Shown here piece by piece: positions 19,854-30,294 of a stretch of 64,000 nucleotides of DNA. The DNA lies in the NCBI GenBank assembly GCA_014841835.1, contig JACYUQ010000004.1, positions 124,001 through 188,000 of the forward strand. The letters are read 5' to 3'. A program made the position numbers and the translations under genes. This DNA comes from Oxalobacteraceae sp. CFBP 13730 (GTDB taxonomy: Bacteria > Pseudomonadota > Gammaproteobacteria > Burkholderiales > Burkholderiaceae_D). Position 1 is the stretch's first letter. The number at the start of each line of letters is the position of its first letter. The notes under the pieces are model-generated. The model made no database searches and was not told the origin of the DNA. It was given only the letters and a program-made list of their open reading frames with translations.

Positions 19854-21143
19854 ATGACCCTTTCTTCCTCTTCCTTCGACGCCATCGTGGTTGGCACCGG
19901 CCCTGGCGGGGCCAGCGTCGCGCGCGAACTGGCGCGCGCCGGCAGCCGGGTCTTGCTGCTCGAACAGGGCGGCGCCGCGCCGCTCGCCGGCACCGTCACG
20001 CAGATGGCGTCGATGGCGGCCGTGCCCGGGCGCGGCGCCTTTATCCACCGCGATGCATCGCTGCTGGTGGGTGGCACGACGCTGGGCGGCAGCTCGGCGG
20101 TCAACTTCGCCACTGCCGCTGCGCCACCGGCGGCGTACTTCGCCGCGTACGGCATCGACCTGGCCCCGAGCCTGGCCGCACTGCGCGCGGAACTGCCGCT
20201 CGCGCCCCTGCCCGATACGCTGGTCGGCCCCATGGCCACGCGCATCATGACGGCGGCGCATGCGGCCGGCATCGACTGGAAAAAACTCGACAAGATGATC
20301 CGGCCAGCGCTGTGCCGCAGCGGTTGCTGGCGCTGCACCTATGGCTGCCCGTACGGCGCCAAGTGGAGTGCCCGTGATTTCGTCGAGCAGGCGGTGGAGC
20401 TTGGCGCCGTGCTGCAAACAGGCAGCCGCGTCACGCGCGTGCTGCTGGAAGGAGGCCGGGCCAGCGGCGTCGAGGTGAAGCAGGACGGGAAGCTGCAGAC
20501 GATCCACGCGCCACTGGTGATTCTGAGTGGCGGCGGGATCGGCAGCCCGCGCATCCTGCATGCCTCAGGGCTGGGGCCGCGCAATGCACCGTTCTTCAGC
20601 GATCCGGTGGTGGCCGTGATGGGCAGCGTGGCGGACATCGATGGCGGCGCCGAGGTACCGATGGCGGCCGGCTGGCATGACCCGGACGCCGGCATCGCGC
20701 TGGCCGACCTGACCTTGCCGCGCCCGATGTACCAGGCCTTCGCGACGCAAGTCGGGCGCGTGGACCGCTTGTTTGCGCACCGGCGCACCCTCAGCATCAT
20801 GGTCAAGATTCGTGACGATATCAGCGGACGCGTCGGACCGCGCTGGTCCGACAAGCGCCTGAGCGATGGCGATCGCGCCCGCCTGCAGACAGGCGAACGG
20901 ATGGCGCGCAAGATTCTGGAAGCAGCCGGTGCGCGGCACGTGTTCAAGAGCTGGCATTTCGCGGCGCACCCGGGCGGCAGCGTGCGCATCGGCGCCGGGG
21001 TCGATGCAAACCTTCAAACGAAGGCACCGGGTCTGTATGTATGCGATGCGTCGGTGATCCCGCAGCCATGGGGCTTGCCGCCGACACTCACGCTGCTGTG
21101 CCTGGGCAAGCGCCTGGGACAGCACCTGACGCGTCAGGCTTGA
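19854..21143 (+). CDS. GMC-type FAD-dependent oxidoreductase with Cys cluster
   Basis: 429-aa flavoprotein. ATG 19854 is chosen because it directly precedes the FAD-binding strand FDAIVVGTGPGGASVARELARAG; the frame also reaches an ATG at 19773. A loop GGTTLGGSSAVNFATA fits the GMC family's FAD contact. A distinct motif follows at C154-X3-C158-X2-C161-X3-C165 (ending GCPYGAK). The C-terminal part holds HPGGSVRIGAG and the family motif GLYVCDASVIPQPWGLPPTLT. The enzyme likely oxidises an alcohol or a related CH-OH donor, substrate unknown. The four-Cys motif suggests metal or Fe-S binding, seen in a subset of GMC-like proteins. It is shorter than classical GMC enzymes (about 530 aa). Confidence 0.88.
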   Translation: MTLSSSSFDAIVVGTGPGGASVARELARAGSRVLLLEQGGAAPLAGTVTQMASMAAVPGRGAFIHRDASLLVGGTTLGGSSAVNFATAAAPPAAYFAAYGIDLAPSLAALRAELPLAPLPDTLVGPMATRIMTAAHAAGIDWKKLDKMIRPALCRSGCWRCTYGCPYGAKWSARDFVEQAVELGAVLQTGSRVTRVLLEGGRASGVEVKQDGKLQTIHAPLVILSGGGIGSPRILHASGLGPRNAPFFSDPVVAVMGSVADIDGGAEVPMAAGWHDPDAGIALADLTLPRPMYQAFATQVGRVDRLFAHRRTLSIMVKIRDDISGRVGPRWSDKRLSDGDRARLQTGERMARKILEAAGARHVFKSWHFAAHPGGSVRIGAGVDANLQTKAPGLYVCDASVIPQPWGLPPTLTLLCLGKRLGQHLTRQA

Positions 21144-21155
21144 TGCAAGCGCGAC

Positions 21156-21359
21156 TCAATAGTGCGGGGGCCGTTCGTTGAGTGGCGCCTGGCCGGCGTC
21201 GCGCAGCGAGCGCAGGTGGTCGGCCAGCTTGCCGACCATCGCCTCGAGCTCGTCGATACGGCGCTCCTGGCGGTAGATGGTCTTGTTCAGCTCATCGAGC
21301 AGGTCTTCCTGCTGGGAGAGCTTGATTTCAAGATTGACGAAACGTTCTTCCTGGTCCAC
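21156..21359 (-). CDS. slyX: SlyX family protein
   Basis: 67-aa coiled-coil protein. GTG at 21359 is preferred because CCGGAG lies 6 nt upstream and the product then begins at the conserved part. The sequence runs EERFVNLEIKLSQQEDLLDELNKTIYRQERRIDELEAMVGKLADHLRSL and ends NERPPHY; the terminal PPHY is characteristic of SlyX. The heptad pattern predicts one long coiled coil. Function is unknown. The frame extends to an upstream ATG at 21416 without support. The gene is convergent with the GMC gene (12-bp gap) and follows rep at 100 bp. Confidence 0.88.
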   Translation of the reverse strand: MDQEERFVNLEIKLSQQEDLLDELNKTIYRQERRIDELEAMVGKLADHLRSLRDAGQAPLNERPPHY

Positions 21360-21458
21360 GGCGCACTCCGGTAAAACCGGCATTATGCCAGCAGTACAGG
21401 CTTGCCCGACGATCACGCCATGGCAGGTTCAAACCCGACACCGCCGCCGCGCCACGGT

Positions 21459-23528
21459 CTACTCCGGAACCGGCCTCGGTGTTGCCAGCAAGGCTTTCAA
21501 ACTCGCCAATCTTGCCTTCGGACTGAGTATTTCCGACTCCATCGGCACGGCCTCGCCAACGTCCAGCGCCATTTCCTTGATGAAACGCGACGGGTCGCAA
21601 TTGACCAGCTCGCCAGCGCGTTTTCTCCGCTTGCACCAGCTCACGTGCAGCGTGCGCTGGGCGCGCGTGATGCCCACGTACATCAGGCGCCGTTCTTCCT
21701 GGATGCGCGCCGAGATCGTTTCGATGGAGGCGTCCGGGTCGCCCTTGTGCGGCAGAATGCCCTCCTCCACGCCGACCAGGTACACGTGCGGATATTCCAG
21801 CCCTTTTGACGCGTGCAGCGTCGACATGCGCACCGCATCCTGCTCCTCGTCCTGGCCTTCGAGCATCGACATCAGCGCCACCATCTGCGTCAGTTCCAGC
21901 AAGTTCTTTTCTTCGCCGTCGCGGTCGCGCCCGCCACGCCCGCGGTCCTTGAGCCAGTTGGTAAATTCGAGCACGTTCTGCCACTTGGCCTGGGCCGCGC
22001 GGTCGTCGAAGCCCTCGTACAGGTAATGCTCGTAATTCATTTCCTTCATCATGTCGTCGAGCACCTCGGCCGCATGGTCGCCGGCGCCCAGTGGCCCGGG
22101 CCGCGTCGCGCGGTCTTCCAGCTCGCTGATGAAGTGACAGAAGTTGCGCACCGAGCCCAGTTGCCGCTCCGCCAGCTTGGCCTCGATGCCGCCCTTGCGC
22201 GCCGCCTCGAACAGCGAGCAATTCCACTGCTTCGAAAATTCGCCCAGTACTTCCAGCGTGGCCATGCCAACGCCGCGCTTGGGCGTCGTGATGGCGCGGA
22301 TGAAGGCCGGGTCGTCGTCCTGGTTGGCGATCAGGCGCAGGTAGGCAATGATGTCCTTGATCTCGGCCTTGTCGAAGAAGCTCTGGCCGCCCGACATCGT
22401 GTACGGGATGCGCTCCTTGCGCAGCGCCTGCTCCATCACGCGCGCCTGGTGGTTGCCGCGGTACAGGATCGCGAAATCGGACCAGTTGTTCTTGCGCTGA
22501 AAGTGTTCGGACGAAATCAGCATCGCGATCTGGTCGGCTTCCTGGTCGTCGTTCTGCATGCCCATCACCTTGATCGGCTCGCCCAGGCCGTGCTCGGACC
22601 ACAGCGACTTCTCGAAGATTTTCGGGTTGTTGCCAATCACGGCATTGGCCGCCTGCAGGATGCGCGTGGTGGAGCGGTAGTTCTGCTCGAGCTTGATCAC
22701 GCGCAGGTCGGGGAAATCGACCTGCAGCGTTTTCAGGTTCTCGACCGAGGCGCCGCGCCAGGCGTAGATCGCCTGGTCATCGTCGCCCACGGCGGTAAAC
22801 ATCGGTTTCTTGCCCAGGCCCGTCACCAGGAGCTTGACCAGCTCGTACTGGCAGGTATTGGTGTCCTGGTATTCGTCCATCAACAGGTAGCGCAGGCGGC
22901 GTTGCCAGCGGTCGCGGATCGGCTCGTTGTTGCGGAACAGTTCCACCGGCAAACGGATCAGGTCATCGAAGTCGACCGCCTGGTAGGCCTGCAGCGTGGC
23001 CACATAGCTGCGGTAGACGCGCCCGGCCTGGGCCTCGTCTTCGTCGCGCGCGGCCTTGATCGCATCTTCCGGGTCGACCAGGCCGTTCTTCCACAGCGAA
23101 ATCGTGTTCTGGATGCGACGGATTTCCTGTTTGTCGGTGCTCAGCGCCAGGTCGGACACGATCGTGTAGCAGTCGTCGCTGTCCATGATCGAAAACTTGT
23201 CCTTCAGCCCCACCCCGGCCGCTTCCTGGCGCAGGATGCGCACGCCCAGCGAGTGGAAGGTCGACACGGTCAGTTGCTTTGCCTGTTTCGGCTGCTTGAG
23301 CAGCTTGGCGATGCGCTCCTGCATCTCGAGCGCCGCCTTGTTGGTAAAGGTCAGCGCGGCAATGGTGCGCGGATCGTAGCCGCAGTGCTCGATCATGTAG
23401 GCGATCTTCTGCGTGATCACGCGCGTCTTGCCGGACCCGGCGCCAGCGAGCACCAGGCAAGGGCCGTCCAGATACAGCGCGGCTTCGCTCTGCGGCCCGT
23501 TAAGGCCGAACTTTGGTGCGTTTGACAT
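21459..23528 (-). CDS. rep: ATP-dependent DNA helicase Rep (UvrD/PcrA superfamily 1)
   Basis: 689-aa 3'-5' DNA helicase that helps forks pass protein blocks. Start ATG 23528 gives MSNAPKFGLNGPQSEAALY, matching the family's Q-motif N-terminus (LN..Q). Walker A AGAGSGKT (28-35) is followed by motif Ia TFTNKAA, motif II DEYQDTN, motif III AVGDDDQAIYAWRGA, motif IV LEQNYRST, motif V SASKGLEYPHV-like sequence (TLHASKGLEYPHV) and motif VI VGITRAQ. Length is close to E. coli Rep (673 aa). No good ribosome-binding site is present. TACAAT on the minus strand (23557-23562) is a possible -10. Confidence 0.95.
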   Translation of the reverse strand: MSNAPKFGLNGPQSEAALYLDGPCLVLAGAGSGKTRVITQKIAYMIEHCGYDPRTIAALTFTNKAALEMQERIAKLLKQPKQAKQLTVSTFHSLGVRILRQEAAGVGLKDKFSIMDSDDCYTIVSDLALSTDKQEIRRIQNTISLWKNGLVDPEDAIKAARDEDEAQAGRVYRSYVATLQAYQAVDFDDLIRLPVELFRNNEPIRDRWQRRLRYLLMDEYQDTNTCQYELVKLLVTGLGKKPMFTAVGDDDQAIYAWRGASVENLKTLQVDFPDLRVIKLEQNYRSTTRILQAANAVIGNNPKIFEKSLWSEHGLGEPIKVMGMQNDDQEADQIAMLISSEHFQRKNNWSDFAILYRGNHQARVMEQALRKERIPYTMSGGQSFFDKAEIKDIIAYLRLIANQDDDPAFIRAITTPKRGVGMATLEVLGEFSKQWNCSLFEAARKGGIEAKLAERQLGSVRNFCHFISELEDRATRPGPLGAGDHAAEVLDDMMKEMNYEHYLYEGFDDRAAQAKWQNVLEFTNWLKDRGRGGRDRDGEEKNLLELTQMVALMSMLEGQDEEQDAVRMSTLHASKGLEYPHVYLVGVEEGILPHKGDPDASIETISARIQEERRLMYVGITRAQRTLHVSWCKRRKRAGELVNCDPSRFIKEMALDVGEAVPMESEILSPKARLASLKALLATPRPVPE

Positions 23529-23746
23529 GGGGAAGTTTTCGGTGGGACAGAGAGCGATTGTAACAATGTGGCGGGCGCAGCGGGCGATGGCGCGTGGCCT
23601 GCAAGGTCGGATTGCAACAAGCCACTGACAGGGTTTGCTTACCAGCATGCTCCTGCGAGTCAGCCGGGGATCGGGTACCATGCGACCTTTGCAGCGCGCG
23701 ACGCCACGCGCTACGCTGCCGCCCTATTTTTCTGGAAATCTGCCCC

Positions 23747-24232
23747 ATGAAATTCGAACATCTCGTCGAAATCAACGATCCGATGAACCCGCTTCTCGAC
23801 ACGCTCAGCCGCGAGCAGCTGTGGCACGGCCTGGTGCTGCGCGCCGAGCAGCCGAAACTGTTCATTCCGCACCTGGACACCTGTGAGATCCTCGAGCGCG
23901 ACGCCGGCGTCATGCGCCGCCGCCTGACCTTCGGCCCGCTCGTGATCGAAGACAAGGTGACCCTGACCCCGCTGCAGGAAGTGCATTACGACGTGCCGGC
24001 CCAGGGCGACATCGCCGCCTCGACGCTGCGCATGGTCATCGAAGCGCCCACCAGCGCCATGCTGCTGGTGCGCTTCTGCTACGACGACGGCATGGGCGAA
24101 CACGTCGACCAGGCCAATGCGATGTACGACGAATTCAAGAAGTCGGCCTACGAAGAAGCCGACATCGACACCGTGCGCATCCTGCGCCAGCTGGCCGGCC
24201 AGGGCAAGCTGGCCACCACCCTGCTCAACTGA
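23747..24232 (+). CDS. DUF1857 (AtaL-like, SRPBCC fold) protein
   Basis: 161-aa cytosolic protein beginning MKFEHLVEINDPMNPLLDTLSREQLWHGLVLRAEQPKLFIPHLD, the family's recognisable N-terminus. The family has a START/SRPBCC-like hydrophobic-ligand-binding fold and no established function in bacteria. It ends with a helix region (YDEFKKSAYEEADIDTVRILRQLAGQGKL). ATG 23747 is chosen over the longer frame because of this alignment. It is divergent from rep and convergent with the flavoprotein gene (14-bp gap). Confidence 0.88.
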   Translation: MKFEHLVEINDPMNPLLDTLSREQLWHGLVLRAEQPKLFIPHLDTCEILERDAGVMRRRLTFGPLVIEDKVTLTPLQEVHYDVPAQGDIAASTLRMVIEAPTSAMLLVRFCYDDGMGEHVDQANAMYDEFKKSAYEEADIDTVRILRQLAGQGKLATTLLN

Positions 24233-24246
24233 TCAGGCGGCGCGGT

Positions 24247-25686
24247 CTACAGACCCGGCTGGGTCTCGGCCGCGAGGGTGGTGCTCTCGCCCTGCGACAG
24301 GTTGGTCGCCAGGTCGCGCAGCGCCGTGCGCACGCCCTCCTCGATCACCGGATGATAGAACGGCATCTCCAGCATCTGATCGACCGTGAGGCGCATCTGG
24401 CACGCCCATGACAGCAGGTGCGCCAGATGTTCGGCGCGCGGCGCGATCATCTCGGCGCCCAGGAACATGCGCGAGCCGTATTCGGCATACACCCGCAGCA
24501 TCCCCTTGTTCTGCAACATGACGCGGCTGCGGCCCTGATTCTCGAACGACACACTGCCCACGGCGAACTTGCGTTGCCCGCCTGCGCACAACTCCCGATA
24601 ACTCTTGCCCAACGTGGCGATATTCGGCTCGGTGAAGGCCACCGCGATCGGCGTGCGGCGCAGACCCGGGCGCACGTCGGGGTAGCGGCCCGCATTGTCG
24701 CCGGCGATCTTGCCGTGGTCGGCCGCGTCGTGCAGCAACGGGCGCTCGTCGTTGGCGTCGCCCGCGATAAAGATATGGCTGGTACCGCACTGCATGGTGC
24801 GCGCATCAAAAGTCGGGATGCCGTCGTCGCCCCGCTCCAGGCCGGTCAGCTCCAGGCCCAGGTCATGCACGTTCGGCGTGCGCCCGGCCGCCATCAGCAC
24901 GTACTGGAAGCGTTCGCTGCTTTCCTTGCCCAGCGCGTCGCGCACGCGCAAGACCACCTCGTCGCCCTCCTGCTCTGCCCCCATGATCTGACTCTGGAAC
25001 GCGATGTCGACTTCTTCGCCCAGCACGTGCGCTGCGCAGCGCAGCACTTCGGGGTCGCTGATGTTGGCGATGGAGCCGCCGCGCGCGTAGAAACGCACGC
25101 GCACGCCGAGACGGCTCAGGGCCTGACCCAGTTCCAGGCCAATCACGCCGGTGCCGATCACGGCCACCGACGCCGGCAGGTCGTTCCAGTAGAACACGTC
25201 GTCGCTGGTGACGATGCCGGGACCGACGTTCTCGAGCTGCGGCAGGCGCAGCGGCGTCGAACCGGTGGCGATGACGACGCGCCCGGCGTGGATTTCGGTA
25301 TGGTCGTCGACCTGCAGCGTGCACGGGCCGGTAAACCGCGCATGGCCCTGCAGGCGGTCCTGGACGGGAATGGCTTCCACCGCCTCGAGCACGAAACCGA
25401 CGAAGCGGTCGCGTTCACGCTGGACGCGTGCCATCACGGCCGGGCCATCGATCCGCACCTCGCCGGCATGCACGCCGAACGGGCCCGACGCGTGCAGCGT
25501 GTGCGCCGCTTCGGCGGCGGCGATCAGCAGCTTGCTCGGCATGCAGCCGACCCGGGCGCAGGTGGTGCCATAGTGCGCGCCCTCGATGACCACGGTGCGC
25601 GCGCCCTGCGCCTTGGCCGCGCGATAGGCCGTCATGCCGGCGGTGCCGGTGCCGATGACGGCGACATCCACGTTCAGTTGTTTCAT
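24247..25686 (-). CDS. Dihydrolipoamide dehydrogenase-like flavoprotein disulfide reductase
   Basis: 479-aa pyridine-nucleotide-disulfide oxidoreductase. FAD site VAVIGTGTAGMTAYRAAK at the N-terminus; redox-active pair C43/C48 in TTCARVGCMPSK; second Rossmann motif VAVIGTGVIGLELGQALSRLG for NAD(P)H; FAD-contact segment HIFIAGDAN; C-terminal dimer-domain His-Glu pair in FYHPVIEEGVRTAL. These define the family of dihydrolipoyl dehydrogenase, glutathione reductase and mercuric reductase. It stands alone, away from pyruvate or oxoglutarate dehydrogenase genes, and FAD motif 1 is GTGTAG instead of GGGPGG. An E3 role is therefore not assured; NAD(P)H-dependent reduction of another disulfide is possible. 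Annotated as lpdA-like. Confidence 0.9.
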   Translation of the reverse strand: MKQLNVDVAVIGTGTAGMTAYRAAKAQGARTVVIEGAHYGTTCARVGCMPSKLLIAAAEAAHTLHASGPFGVHAGEVRIDGPAVMARVQRERDRFVGFVLEAVEAIPVQDRLQGHARFTGPCTLQVDDHTEIHAGRVVIATGSTPLRLPQLENVGPGIVTSDDVFYWNDLPASVAVIGTGVIGLELGQALSRLGVRVRFYARGGSIANISDPEVLRCAAHVLGEEVDIAFQSQIMGAEQEGDEVVLRVRDALGKESSERFQYVLMAAGRTPNVHDLGLELTGLERGDDGIPTFDARTMQCGTSHIFIAGDANDERPLLHDAADHGKIAGDNAGRYPDVRPGLRRTPIAVAFTEPNIATLGKSYRELCAGGQRKFAVGSVSFENQGRSRVMLQNKGMLRVYAEYGSRMFLGAEMIAPRAEHLAHLLSWACQMRLTVDQMLEMPFYHPVIEEGVRTALRDLATNLSQGESTTLAAETQPGL

Positions 25687-25820
25687 GGTGCTCTTTCACT
25701 GTTGACAGGCAAAACGATACGCTATTTCACGCGTCATGGTGGCGATTCGGGCGGGACGCCGCGCCAGCGCGCCAAAGAATCAAAACCAATAGGCATAAAA
25801 CCATGTCGACCACTTTTACA

Positions 25821-25867
25821 GATTCCGAACACCAATTTATATTGCTTTAATTTTTCCTAACGGAATC
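25821..25867. promoter_or_regulatory. Inverted repeat upstream of sigma-54 promoter
   Basis: GATTCCG (25821-25827) and CGGAATC (25861-25867) are perfect inverted 7-mers separated by 33 bp of A/T-rich sequence. They end 27 bp before the -24 element. They could be half-sites for an enhancer-binding activator, but this is inference from position only. Confidence 0.35.
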
Positions 25868-25893
25868 AACAGGATGGATGAGTTCTTCACTGC

Positions 25894-25908
25894 GGCACGG
25901 TATTTGCA
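25894..25908 (+). promoter_or_regulatory. Sigma-54 (RpoN) promoter of PEP-CTERM gene
   Basis: GGCACGGTATTTGCA fits the -24/-12 consensus (TGGCACG-N4-TTGCW): -24 GG at 25894-25895 and -12 GC at 25906-25907, with exactly 10 bp between. Only the first T of the consensus is C here. Expected transcription start is near 25919, some 24 bp before the ATG. Confidence 0.78.
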
Positions 25909-25942
25909 TACACCCCGGGCTCAACCCAACCCAGGAGATGTC

Positions 25943-26538
25943 ATGTCACTCGCTACGCTGAACAAATTGCTTGTTAGCCTGTCGCTGTTCGCTTGCTCAT
26001 CCGTGTTTGCCGCACCGCTGGTCGTCAACGTGGCGGGCATTACCAGTTTTGGGGAATACGGCGACGCCAGCAACACGGTGCTGACCTATAACGTCGGCGC
26101 CAATTCGATCATCACCAACGTCTCCTTTTCGGCCAACGTGACCGCCTTCTCGCCGAGCTGGTTATCCGAGCTGACCCTCGCGTTCGAAAACGCCGACCAG
26201 ACCGATGGCGTGTACTTCAATCCCGGTTTCGCGGCTGATAACCCGGGCACCGCAACGTACAACGGTTTCGCCGACCTGGTCGACCTGGACCTGAGTTTCG
26301 CTGTCGGCGCCGACGGCATCCTGCGCCTGGAATTCTTTGAAGGGTTCGATGATTTCGACGGCCCGGACGGCATCTGGAACTTCGGCACCATCACGTTTGG
26401 CGTGCAAACGGTCGGCGGTGAAGTGCCACCGGGTGAAGTGCCTGAACCGGCTACCGGCCTGCTGCTGGGCGCCGGCCTGGGCATGATGGGCTATGCCAGC
26501 CGTCGGCGTCAGACGGCGCGCAAGGCTGCCGGCGCAGT

Positions 26539-26542
<4 letters not shown>
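25943..26542 (+). CDS. PEP-CTERM sorting domain protein
   Basis: 199-aa exported protein. ATG 25943 has AGGAG 6 nt upstream. Signal peptide MSLATLNKLLVSLSLFACSSVFA is followed by a low-Lys, Asn/Asp/Phe-rich beta domain (about 24-160). The C-terminus is a textbook PEP-CTERM tripartite signal: VPEPATG (from residue 166), a hydrophobic helix LLLGAGLGMMGYA and the basic patch SRRRQTARK. Such proteins are cleaved by an exosortase in the inner membrane and delivered to the outer surface or matrix along with exopolysaccharide. No exosortase or polysaccharide locus lies in the window. Its stop overlaps the priA stop by 4 nt tail-to-tail. Confidence 0.93.
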
Positions 26543-28572
<2,030 letters not shown>

Positions 28573-29122
28573 TCTGGGTCCTGTGCAAATCTGTGGAGAA
28601 CTTTGTGAATAGCGGGGGACTTGACCCCATCAAAGGTTTACGTTAGATCAAGTCAAAGACGAAAATTCTCAAATTCAAGACAATTTTAGTCTTCATAATC
28701 AACGACTTGCAAAATCAGCCAAAAACCTGTTAACAACCTCGACCACATTTCGCGCCTTGTGCATAACTCTGCAATTTTCCGTGGAAAACTCGCTGCGATG
28801 CGTCATAAAGTTAAGGCAACACGTGAAGTTTCACGCTAAGTCTCGGTAAACCAAGCACTTTTCCCCATCGTTGCAAGGCCTGTTGATAACTTTGTGAACA
28901 AGGCGCCAAATCAGGCTGAATTCCGCTGGACAAGGTTTAGCGAAAAGACAGCCAGAGCACATAATCCAGACAGAAAGCCCTTATGAATCATCGACTTGCG
29001 CGTAAACACGAAAAATCGAGATGTCCACAGGAACGTTTATCGGATTTACAGAAGTTGTGAACAAGTGAGGAAGTCGGCTTGCGATCGCGCTCTTGCGAGT
29101 GCGCAGCAAGCCGGGGACCGGA
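28573..29122. other. AT-rich priA-hemE spacer with DnaA-box-like cluster
   Basis: 550 bp with no credible gene and clearly lower GC than its flanks. It contains TGTGCATAA (28758-28766), an exact match to the DnaA-box form TTATNCACA read in reverse. Five 9-mers have one mismatch: TGTGGAGAA (28592-28600), TGTGAATAG (28604-28612), TGTTGATAA (28881-28889) and TGTGAACAA twice (28893-28901 and 29056-29064). All six point the same way. The priA promoter should also lie here. The tail next to hemE (29080-29110) can fold but lacks a U-tract. Confidence 0.55.
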
Positions 29123-30205
29123 TTAGGCGGCGCGCTGCTTGCGGCTGAAGCTGTGCACCGCCTCGACCATCGCGGTGACCGATTCCGGGGGGGTGAATTG
29201 CGAGATGCCATGGCCCAGATTGAACACGTGGCCGTGGCCATTCGATGGCGTGCCATAGGCCGTCAGCGAGCGCTCGACTTCGGCCGCGATCTGCTCCGGC
29301 GCGGCAAACAGGATCGCCGGGTCGAGGTTGCCCTGCAGCGCCACACGGTCGCCGACCAGTGCGCGGGCCGTGCCCAGATTCACGGTCCAGTCCAGCCCCA
29401 GCGCATCGGCGCCGATATCGGCCATCTGGTCGAGCCAGATGCCGCCACCCTTGGTGAACACGACGGCCGGGATGCGCACGCCATCCTTTTCACGCTGCAG
29501 GCCGGCCAGGATCTGCTGCATGTAGTGCAGCGAGAAGGTCTGGTAGGCGCCATCGGCCAGCGCCCCGCCCCACGAATCGAAAATCATCACGGCCTGCGCG
29601 CCGGCGTCGATCTGCGCGTTCAGGTACGCGGTGACGGCCTTGGCATTGATGTCGAGGATGCGGTGCATCAGGTCCGGCCGGCTGTACAGCATCTTCTTGA
29701 CGGTGTGGAACTCGCGCGAACCGGCGCCTTCGACCATGTAGCAGGCCAGCGTCCACGGGCTGCCCGAGAAACCGATCAGCGGCACGCGGCCATTGATGGC
29801 GCCGCGGATCTGCGTGACAGCCTTGAACACGTAGTCGAGCGAAGCCATGTCGGGCACTTCCAGCGCATGGACCTGCTCTTCAGTGCGCAGCGGACGCTCG
29901 AACTTCGGCCCCTCGCCATCGGCGAAATACAGGCCCAGGCCCATTGCGTCAGGCACGGTCAGGATGTCCGAGAACAGGATCGACGCGTCCAGCGGGAAGC
30001 GGTCGAGCGGCTGCAGCGTGACTTCGGTGGCGTAATCGGGATTTTTTGCCAGGCCCAGGAACGAGCCGGCACGCGCGCGGGTGGCGCGGTATTCCGGCAG
30101 ATAGCGGCCCGCCTGGCGCATCAGCCATACCGGGGTGTAGTCGGTCGGCTGGCGCAGCAGCGCACGCAGGAAGGTGTCGTTCTGGAGCGGGGCAAATTGT
30201 GGCAT
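29123..30205 (-). CDS. hemE: Uroporphyrinogen decarboxylase
   Basis: 360-aa cytosolic haem-biosynthesis enzyme converting uroporphyrinogen III to coproporphyrinogen III by four decarboxylations. The N-terminal signature [17 protein letters not shown] carries the substrate-binding Arg residues. [17 protein letters not shown] contains the catalytic Asp region; [16 protein letters not shown] and FDSWGGAL are also conserved, and the C-terminus has FNLGHGI. I use ATG 30205 ([20 protein letters not shown]), which aligns best with the family; ATG 30214 three codons upstream is equally possible, and neither has a clear ribosome-binding site. Divergent from the S9 peptidase gene. Confidence 0.96.
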   Translation of the reverse strand: MPQFAPLQNDTFLRALLRQPTDYTPVWLMRQAGRYLPEYRATRARAGSFLGLAKNPDYATEVTLQPLDRFPLDASILFSDILTVPDAMGLGLYFADGEGPKFERPLRTEEQVHALEVPDMASLDYVFKAVTQIRGAINGRVPLIGFSGSPWTLACYMVEGAGSREFHTVKKMLYSRPDLMHRILDINAKAVTAYLNAQIDAGAQAVMIFDSWGGALADGAYQTFSLHYMQQILAGLQREKDGVRIPAVVFTKGGGIWLDQMADIGADALGLDWTVNLGTARALVGDRVALQGNLDPAILFAAPEQIAAEVERSLTAYGTPSNGHGHVFNLGHGISQFTPPESVTAMVEAVHSFSRKQRAA

Positions 30206-30259
30206 GGGAGGCATCGGTTTGATAGGCAGACGCCTATTATCGCATTCTTGGGGGCGCAC

Positions 30260-30265
30260 TATAAT
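30260..30265 (+). promoter_or_regulatory. -10 element of S9 peptidase-SNF2 operon
   Basis: Perfect TATAAT (30260-30265), 30 bp before the ATG. At 17 bp upstream the hexamer TTATCG is a poor -35, so the promoter is supported mainly by the -10 box. Confidence 0.5.
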
Positions 30266-30294
30266 GCTCGTCCACCCTTCGAAAAAGCCCCTCT

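Noticed and set aside
24247-25686. E3 subunit of a pyruvate or oxoglutarate dehydrogenase
   Set aside because: No E1 or E2 gene nearby; only membership of the flavoprotein disulfide reductase family is supported.
28573-29122. Chromosomal replication origin
   Set aside because: DnaA-box-like sites are mostly one mismatch off, dnaA/dnaN/rpmH are not adjacent, and skew cannot be judged from this window; kept only as a cluster worth testing.
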